The notes below the pieces were generated by a model that was given only the letters and a program-made list of their open reading frames with translations, did not search any database and was not told where the DNA came from. Shown in pieces: positions 57,132 through 64,000 of a stretch of 64,000 nt of DNA (position 1 is the stretch's first letter; each line of letters starts with the position of its first letter). Made by a program: the position numbers and the translations under genes. The DNA is from Armillaria gallica (lineage: Eukaryota; Basidiomycota; Agaricomycetes; Agaricales; Physalacriaceae), in assembly GCA_037576215.1 (NCBI GenBank), contig JBANDB010000001.1:1054001-1118000 (forward strand), read 5' to 3'.

Positions 57132-58609
57132 ATGTCCTGGAATTCATTGCATGATGCCGTGTCTTTGGGGTGAGTCTCAAGTCTTCATGGGATCACCTAC
57201 TAGAAGGAGAGCATAGGACGCTTTTAACGACCTCGTGGTTGAATGTACTGTTGTACACGTCCCAGGTTTGTTTGAGTATCTTTTACTTGCACCAATTTTC
57301 AGCGTCGAGATGGCTACGCTACTGGATCTTTGGATCTTGGCATCTTTGGTCCTGGACGGGGCTTGTTCGATTGTCGTTATGGCTAGCATCTATACCGTGC
57401 GTTACCAGGGGTTCTTGATATTCCTTGTACTAATTCAGCTTCCTAGTATCTAATTGACAGCCAGGGTTTGTCCTTGCCCATAAATCTAGGTTTACAACTC
57501 GTCAACCGGTCCGATTTTTAGGCCCATTACAACCCACATTTACGTGGACCGTCCCGACTGTTGAGTTGCTTGACATATAGCTCTGCGTCAATTGCGCAGG
57601 CCTTCTTCTGTTACCGACATTGGACGATGTGAGTTTTCCTTGGATCTCTCGCAACCTATTCTTAGATGTGGCCTAGCGCGAGGAACAAGTGGATCACAGG
57701 ATGGATAATCATCCTTATTATAGCATATGTGAGTCTTCCTATGTAGCCATGGTACGCAACCTAAGGGAAGCATTCTTAGATGATTTTGAATCTGGTATCC
57801 ATCATCCATGTTATCATCTACCCGATGATCCTTGTATCAGCCATACCACTGATAGTGTATGATTACGCGCTTTGGTTCAGCGGTGCATTCAATGCTGACA
57901 CTCCACTATCAGCTCTGGGATATGTGCACTAACGGACCTGACGATCGCTTTCTCTTGGCTTGGACATGTTTGCGCATAGAAACTCCTTATACATCAACAA
58001 AAAAGTGAGCATTCGAATCTCGGAGAACCCGATTCCTTTCAGCTAATGATGATGAAAACAGCGTATTACGACGCGTCGTGGTACAAGCATTGACTTGCGG
58101 CTTCACAACAGCCATTTCCACAACACTCATGACCATCTTTCTGTTCACTTTATGGAATGGTGCGTATGCTTTACAACTTTCAAGTCGCCTCAATCGTCAA
58201 TCATCACGGAACAGCATGCTATTCCCTTTTTTCTGTACTTGGACGCATCTACAGCTTAACAGTTCTGTCAACTCTTATTCTCCTCAAGGTTATGCATCGC
58301 AGTGACCCATCTACGGCGAGGATAGGTGGTGATTGTAGTGCTTCCGGAGATCCTGCAGCTCTGGTTACGATTTGTGAGTCTGTCGTTGTGCGGTTTTCGG
58401 GAGTGGTCAATGGAATTTATGTTCGTAGACTTTAAACACGTCGGGCACCGAGACGACGGGCAACTTCACTCAGATATCGGTATGGATACACACTCCTTTG
58501 TTGCATTGTTACTGACCGTCTCACACGGACGTTGATAGAGCGAAGCTACGACCACCGCCCGACCCTGAGGACCCTAGCCAGTGATCAACCTTTCGTTCAC
58601 ACTGTTTGA
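57132..58609 (+). pseudogene. Frameshifted DUF6534-like membrane protein (copy D)
   Basis: The exon order follows copies A and C: MSWNSLHDAVSLG; LYTSQVCLSIFYLHQFSASR; NKWITGWIIILII; then ICALTDLTIAF; RRVVQALTCGFTTAISTTL; SVLGRIYSLTVLSTLILLK; and a tail ending in VHTV. In exon 2 the eight bases TGGATCTT are present twice in tandem near 57322-57337, shifting the frame inside the second helix. A second frame inconsistency lies in the ICALTDL exon near 57915-57960. The TATA box and all other splice sites are still good, so the damage is recent. Apart from these lesions the protein would be typical. Confidence 0.78.
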
Positions 58610-60544
58610 TCTGGAAATATAACTGCTCGTCGGTCCGAAAGGACCTAAGTCATTGATTATCTGCACCGTATCCCATCACTGTAAAAATACCCTTAGGGGT
58701 TAATTAAATAAAATGCGACACACATGTATTGGTACCGGAAACGATGACTCACTTTCTCCTAGTCTGCCGTCGCTATGCTGATGGTCGCCAAGCTCTCCGA
58801 CGCCGCACCAAGCTAGGCAATCTCCAACTACGCCACCTACTATCCATCACATCAAACACGCTTTCGCCACGCTTTCCTACGTTCAGCGCACCAAGCGTTT
58901 CTCTGACTATGTCAACACCAAAGGCGGTCCTCCCCCGTAGAATGTAGCTCAAGACGAAGGACGCTTTACAAGCCTGCGCCTCACCTTGGGCATGCGAGGG
59001 GGAGGAAATGTTCGCAGACATTCCTCCCACCTCCTTCTCGGAGGAGAGTACCCATTATTATCACACTTTGCATTCACTAACGTGATACCATTTCATGATC
59101 AAGCAGCTTCAACAATGCCCCAAGCGACTGCGAATGACTGAACCACCTCAACCCGCTGCGTACCCAACCTCACACCCTCAACGGCCATCCACGTCATGGT
59201 CACCTCTTTCACTCAAAGTCTTACCCCCCCAGCTCACAACCACCGACTCATATGCACCTACCCCAGCTCGACATGTAAAGAACAAACCCCGTCATTTTAG
59301 ATTTCTCGCTCAAGTACCTTATGATACAATACATACATTTAGATATGCCACCGTAGTGACACATAGCGCAAGATGTACACATAGGCTCTAAAGAGCCTTA
59401 GGTTACTTTAAACCCGATATCCTCATCATTATCTGCCATGCCCATAACGGGCAGTAATATTCCACGCTTTTGTTAAGTTTTACTGGCACCATTTCTTCAC
59501 ATTGAAGCCCGTAAATTTGACTGTAGATGCAATATACAATGATTAACGATATGTCAAAGTTTCGGAGAACAAAACGTGCTGTGTAGCGCGATACTTGAGA
59601 AAAAGTGACTTTCCTACCAAAAGTTATCTGCCATCGGTCCGAGATTTCCGAGATACCGGCATGGTCCTGACCGCGACGCGCTGCGACGACTCTTATGCCT
59701 GCTTGTCCTCCTCATGTATATATCTGCTGAATGCTATGAATATATTTAGATGCACTTTCCTTAAATTTGAAGCCAACACGCTCATGAACAGGATTTCAAG
59801 CAGGAGCCCGCAAGAATGCGGAAACTAATTCATGGTTTATCATAACGGGTCCATCCGCAGGGTGCAGACACTATTACAATTTATCCCCGCGATTGTACGG
59901 TAGAAAAGTCTTGTAACATACTTACATGCCAGTTTCAATGCACATTGAAACTTGCCTGAGCCGAAAAATATGAAATGGCAGGCTCAAAGAGCGCTCCATT
60001 TACAACACCCTTGGCCATTTTCGAGCTTAAAAGTCGACGAAATCAATGTCGGAACAGCTGCTTTTGGGTTTCTGATCGTCTCCCGAAGTTTTTCTTTTTT
60101 AATTCTTTTTGCTCCTTTTGGAGCATGCGACACCCAGTGAAATGGACGGAAAACCCCTTTTGTAGCCCTCAACGGCCGGGAGTACAGCGACACTGTTGTT
60201 ATGGGCTGGTTTACGTTTTTATTAGTGGTGCATATCTACCCTTCTATTCTCATACATCTGTGCTCGCTCTCGTCCGACGGGAAACTAGAATCTGCTCTGC
60301 CAGATTTTCCAGCATTCTGCTGACTTGACAGCCACTCTGTGGTCGCCCCAAAGCGAACCTTTCAATCTGAGCTCGTTCATCGAACATTAACTTCATCCTC
60401 TGGGCCACATCATGATGTAGTACCCCTCGAAGGCATGACTTATGCGTCCACGACAGCCGTTTCCATATATTCATTGTCCCAGATCCCGAGTTGGCTGTTA
60501 AACTTCCCGGAAATTTACTTACGCCATCTTCATATCTACAGCGT
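58610..60544. other. Intergenic region
   Basis: Open frames at 58773-59030 (minus) and 59095-59391 (plus) are Pro/Arg-rich and do not look like known proteins. No gene is called. Confidence 0.35.
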
Positions 60545-60740
60545 AAAGACTTCGTTCCGACACATATGTGCTTGAGTGGATGAATGACTTTATTCGGATC
60601 TATGCTGACACGCACGGCAAACGTTGTCGTTCAATGGCTCAAGTTCGGAACTGGGTAATTTCCCAGGCACGATCACGTCTGACGGGATCCAAACATCTGG
60701 GCCAATGGCTCTTACCTTTAGGTGCTGTTCGACATCATTG
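60545..60740 (+). pseudogene. GH16 (KRE6/SKN1-like) gene fragment
   Basis: The reading TYVLEWMNDFIRIYADTHG, followed in a shifted frame by ELGNFPGTITSDGIQ, closely matches HTYVLEWTDEFIRIYVDT and ELGDFPGTITTDGHQ of the GH16 gene at 41972-44098. Only about 60 codons from the exon after the active site are left, with at least one frame change; the EIDMVE active site is absent. It is a dead fragment of a second GH16 copy, on the opposite strand to the complete gene and directly upstream of the next pseudogene. Confidence 0.78.
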
Positions 60741-60881
60741 CACGCACAGCATCACACCGGACGTGATGATGGTTCGTCGTTGAAAAGCTGTTTGAGCATA
60801 CGTGGACCTTCTTTCCACCGTTCTCTACGATGTTGTGGCGTCAAATGGCATCGGCTGCCCAGAATTTTAAACTTGGCTACA

Positions 60882-62644
60882 ATGTTCAGCGACGTAAGGC
60901 ACACATTCTCAGTTGATCTGTACTCACAAGTTTTTGCCATCTTAGCTTATCCATGGAGAGGCACAACACCACTCGTTTGTATCTTTTTTGTGGGCTTGAC
61001 CATACTACTAGTCTTCGTCAACAGTAAGTTGAGCTTTTTCGATGACTGTCCTAACCGGAATCGATGTGCTCTTCTAGTTCCTCTATCGGCATATAACGTT
61101 GTCCAGGAATTCTCATACGATCCAAACGATACATCCCCATCACTCCCATTCTCAAATATCATTCCTGCATCTCTTAGACATACAGCTGGGGATTTTACGC
61201 CACAGACATTCAAAGTGGGCGATACGATAAAATCGATTCCTCCATCTTTGACCTATGTGATCGTGGAGGCGTTTGACATGCTCCAGCGGAAACCAGGCGA
61301 GTTCATTCCCATATTATAATAACCCTTTATCATCATGCGATGTGGTGAGTTAATTGCCTTAGTAAATTTGTTCTCTCTGACCTTCCTAGTTGAACATATC
61401 ATTGTCCTTGGAACTTCGGAATTTGTTGAAAGCCGGTCTGGTTTTCCGTAGGTCTATGTCATGCTGACAATTTGGTTCACCGATCAACTGAAGGTTTTTT
61501 CAGGCGATTATCTCTTGTTGGATCCCCACCAAATATAAAATGACTCTAAGTCTAAATCGAAGCTCTTGGGAAGATCGAATAAGCGGGATTCCTTTGAGGG
61601 CTTTTCACGATCTTGACGGTATCCTCACGGATCTGGTAAACACGCAACTTCTATTAACGACGCACTCGATTAATGCCATCCTCTTAGGTTTTGGGACCTG
61701 ATTTAGAAAAGTTCGTTCTCTCATCGCCTTCTTGTTGTGGAGCCAATAACTTAGACCTTCGTCTAGAATCTCATGAAGGTGAAACGGCACCTACTACCAC
61801 CCAGAATGTTACCGGGATCAAACTCTCGGTATTTCCCTGTTGCATTTGCTCAGATTGGTTTCCGAATCCTACATTTATGAAGTTCAAAGAATCCATTTCT
61901 GTTCCATCATCCCCCTTGTGACGATGATGTTGCGAAGTTCCAGGCGACAGCGATAGCCGTGTACTACGGACAAGACGGTTCTTTTAGTGAGACGCCGTTT
62001 CGAGGCTATATGCCCAGAACTGACATGGGAATTTTGCAGGTCACATGAATGTTACTCTTGGTGGCAACATTCTACCATCAGATCAAGAGCTTGAAGTTCC
62101 TCCAACGTTCAACTCGTGCTCCAAAATGCATTTCAGGCTATATACAGCGCTATACGTTTCGATCTGGGCGTAGTTCTCCCAGAATCAGATATTCGCGTCA
62201 CCAATCATGTTCAATAAGAGCATATCTTCGGTCTCTCTCTTCAAGCCTTGGACCAACAGTACGGACCCTCCTCTTTGTGATATCGGTGATGGTGCCCGTG
62301 ATTCGCTCCCAGATGGATCGTACAGGAAAACTATATATCTGGTGAACGACTCATATGCAAATTGCATACGACGAGTGCGCTCTGATTTTATAAATACTTT
62401 GCAATTTCATGGGCCAGTGAGGTTTCGGGATCGTATCCCGGTCCCTGCCATGTCTTATCTTCGACCAGTGTTCCGCCGAAAGCCCATAGCATCAGCCATA
62501 TCTAGCGTTTTTGTGGCAACTTTTGCCATGGTCTCTGCGGCGTGGTCCCTGTTCCATTTCATTGCTGGTTCTTTCTGCCAGACTCAAATTGGTACGCAGA
62601 TATATTATGTGATTAACCTCCAGATGTCTGATAATGTTACCTAG
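60882..62644 (+). pseudogene. Large two-helix membrane protein, multiply frameshifted
   Basis: From the ATG at 60882 (MFSDVRHTFSVDLYSQVFAI) the frame shows a membrane helix (TPLVCIFFVGLTILLVFVN), then an extracellular-looking domain: YNVVQEFSYDPNDTSPSLPF, PQTFKVGDTI, YYNNPLSSCDV, GPDLEKFVLSS, AKFQATAIAVYYGQDGS, SLFKPWTNSTDPPL and YRKTIYLVNDSYANCIRR. It ends with VPAMSYLRPVFRRKP and a second helix (ISSVFVATFAMVSAAW). I recall such a protein type as common but uncharacterised in Agaricomycetes. The segments lie in different frames: breaks near 61281, 61912 (a C5 run), 62113 and 62186 cannot be spliced away. It is most likely a pseudogene. Confidence 0.7.
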
Positions 62645-63498
62645 ATGTATCCGGTTGTCCACATTGTGGCCATTGCCCAGGTAAATGAATATCATTCATG
62701 AGAGATATTTTATGTGTTCCTGACGAAGTCAACCTTAGGTCCAACAGGAGATTCCGAGTCTGTATTGTTATCACGTCGCAGTAGCCGCTATGAAGCGATA
62801 GCCATGGGAGAAATGCCAGAACATGGACCCTAAATTACATTGGACTGTATTTCAACGACTATTGGATTCACTATTCTCGGCTTCTGGTGCATTTTCGTAA
62901 CTCGATAATATCCAGTTCGAGTGAAGGCCTCAAGTATACCTCAAGACCTTATATCTCGCCTTAAACGAGATTCATTACACGACCATCCGCTCATATCACG
63001 TATCTTTGTTCTCATAAGTCCATGCTCATTAACCTTAGCGAATTTGCGATGATTTATACAAGGTACTGGAGGACATGATATTGCATTAATCTTTGTGAGT
63101 CTTTGAGCGACGCAAGAGATCACGGCTTTGCTTTTCTCATGATTCAACGACAAGACAAGTCGAGACATGGGTGCGAATACTCAAAAATGACAAACGGACT
63201 TGATTTTTTGCAGAGCGTAATCTTTTCTTCAGATTTTTCACGGGCCTCCCATACACATACAAACCTTCTGACGCTGAAAAATCCAATGCCCAGATTCGTA
63301 CATAACACTTAAATAAAGTACAGATGTCGTACTTGCATACTGTTCCTCTTAACATAACTAGGATCCGGAATGAACGGCGGAATAGCAGGACTAGTACATA
63401 TAAGGGTATAGAAAACCGAATCGTTGTCGTAGCATAATCATTAAGAATCATGTATCGTTTATCCGGAGACGGCGTGAAAATAGACATGAAAGACACAC
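62645..63498. other. Intergenic region
   Basis: It holds the 3' flanks of both neighbours. No gene was recognised. Confidence 0.4.
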
Positions 63499-64000
63499 TC
63501 ACTCCTCCCTCACCAAGTCAGGCGGCGGACCCGTAATAGCCACCTTGCCCTTCTCGTTCATCTCAGCATCGACCAAGCTCACAATAACCCCATGATCCAG
63601 ACATTCCCTCGCCTCGGACTTGGACAACTCCCCAACAGGACCATGAGCCAAAGGAAGCCACACTATCCTCTGCGGCCTCGAAGCTGCAGGGTGCGAGAAA
63701 CCATAGCTGTCTTCCTCCTTCTGCCGCTCCTTCATGTTCTTCGCCGCCATAAAGTCGTATTCCTTCGCAACGCCGCCTCCACTATCATGTGAGGCTTCGC
63801 TATCACCACCTGAACTCGTCGAAGCGACCTTCTCCTTCTCATGCCGATCCGTTGACTCCGGCTTATCCTGCTGAGAACCGTTAGGAGCTAGACGCGTCTC
63901 TGACCCGGTGCGATTAGGTAGGTCATCCTCATCCTCATTGACCTGCGCAGCTTCCATCTTCTCCACCAAGCTGAGAGGAAGTGCGTGAATTAACGGGTCA
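63499..64000 (-). CDS. C-terminal part of a CSC1/OSCA-like stress-gated cation channel (DUF221/RSN1 type)
   Basis: The frame is open to the right edge, so only the last 166 codons are visible. They form the cytosolic tail: acidic and Ser-rich, then EDSYGFSHPAASRPQRIVWL, ARECLDHGVIVSLVDAEMNE and the terminal GKVAITGPPPDLVREE. This tail (YGFxHPAxSRPQRxxWxP ... MNEKGKVxIxGPPPD) is characteristic of fungal CSC1-like proteins, which are multi-pass channels activated by osmotic or membrane stress, in plasma or organelle membranes. The membrane domain lies outside the window. The stop is at 63499-63501. Confidence 0.85.
   Translation of the reverse strand, partial: DPLIHALPLSLVEKMEAAQVNEDEDDLPNRTGSETRLAPNGSQQDKPESTDRHEKEKVASTSSGGDSEASHDSGGGVAKEYDFMAAKNMKERQKEEDSYGFSHPAASRPQRIVWLPLAHGPVGELSKSEARECLDHGVIVSLVDAEMNEKGKVAITGPPPDLVREE

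Noticed and set aside
36715..60740. Simple inverted or direct segmental duplication of the DUF6534/GH16 block
   Set aside because: Gene order and strands do not fit either model alone, so only the observation is reported.
1..64000. tRNA genes, rRNA, intact retrotransposons, telomere repeats
   Set aside because: Scanning by eye for B-box-like GGTTCGAATCC, transposase or reverse-transcriptase motifs and telomere units gave nothing convincing; a proper scan could still find some.

Overview
The window looks like nuclear DNA of a mushroom-forming basidiomycete (Agaricomycetes). Almost every gene that can be assembled has many introns of about 45-65 bases with GT/GC...AG ends. The gene set also fits: a basidiomycete sesquiterpene synthase, F-box proteins, DUF6534-type seven-helix membrane proteins, a membrane-anchored GH16 glucan enzyme and a basidiomycete GT2 transferase. 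All gene models were built by hand by joining exons in frame and checking conserved motifs; nothing was computed or searched.

Layout. 1-7.7 kb: a tandem pair of NAD(P)-dependent epimerase/ketoreductase-like genes (the left copy dead, the right copy intact), a small membrane-protein gene between them, and an internally deleted lactonase relic. 11.2-13.3 kb: a nine-exon F-box gene. 16-26 kb: a sesquiterpene synthase, a large MFS transporter and a GMC oxidoreductase, which with the reductase pair resemble a loose terpenoid gene neighbourhood. 27.5-29.2 kb: a DUF6534 membrane protein. 30-36.4 kb: a housekeeping block holding QCR8 (complex III), OST4 (a 43-residue oligosaccharyltransferase subunit), a small secreted Cys-rich protein, a 72-residue membrane protein and PWP2/UTP1 (90S pre-ribosome). 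36.7-40.2 kb and 55.1-58.6 kb: two pairs of a second DUF6534-like family; in each pair one copy is intact and one is decayed. 42-48.8 kb: divergent cell-wall genes, GH16 (KRE6/SKN1 type) and GT2, both carrying apparent frameshifts. 50-53.4 kb: three very small genes and a 226-228 bp tandem duplication. 60.5-62.6 kb: a GH16 fragment followed by a membrane-protein gene with several frameshifts. 63.5 kb to the right edge: the C-terminal end of a CSC1/OSCA-type channel gene that continues outside.

How the parts relate. The terpene synthase makes a hydrocarbon from farnesyl diphosphate; an oxidase, a reductase and an exporter nearby could modify and move it, but this pathway is inferred from proximity only. 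GH16 and GT2 both belong to wall polysaccharide synthesis and share one 1.2 kb intergenic region. The essential genes QCR8, OST4 and PWP2 are intact, while frameshifts pile up in accessory genes. That points to real gene decay, although several indels sit in homopolymers and an unpolished assembly cannot be excluded. About half of the window shows no gene I can support. I found no tRNA, rRNA, CRISPR array or complete transposon.
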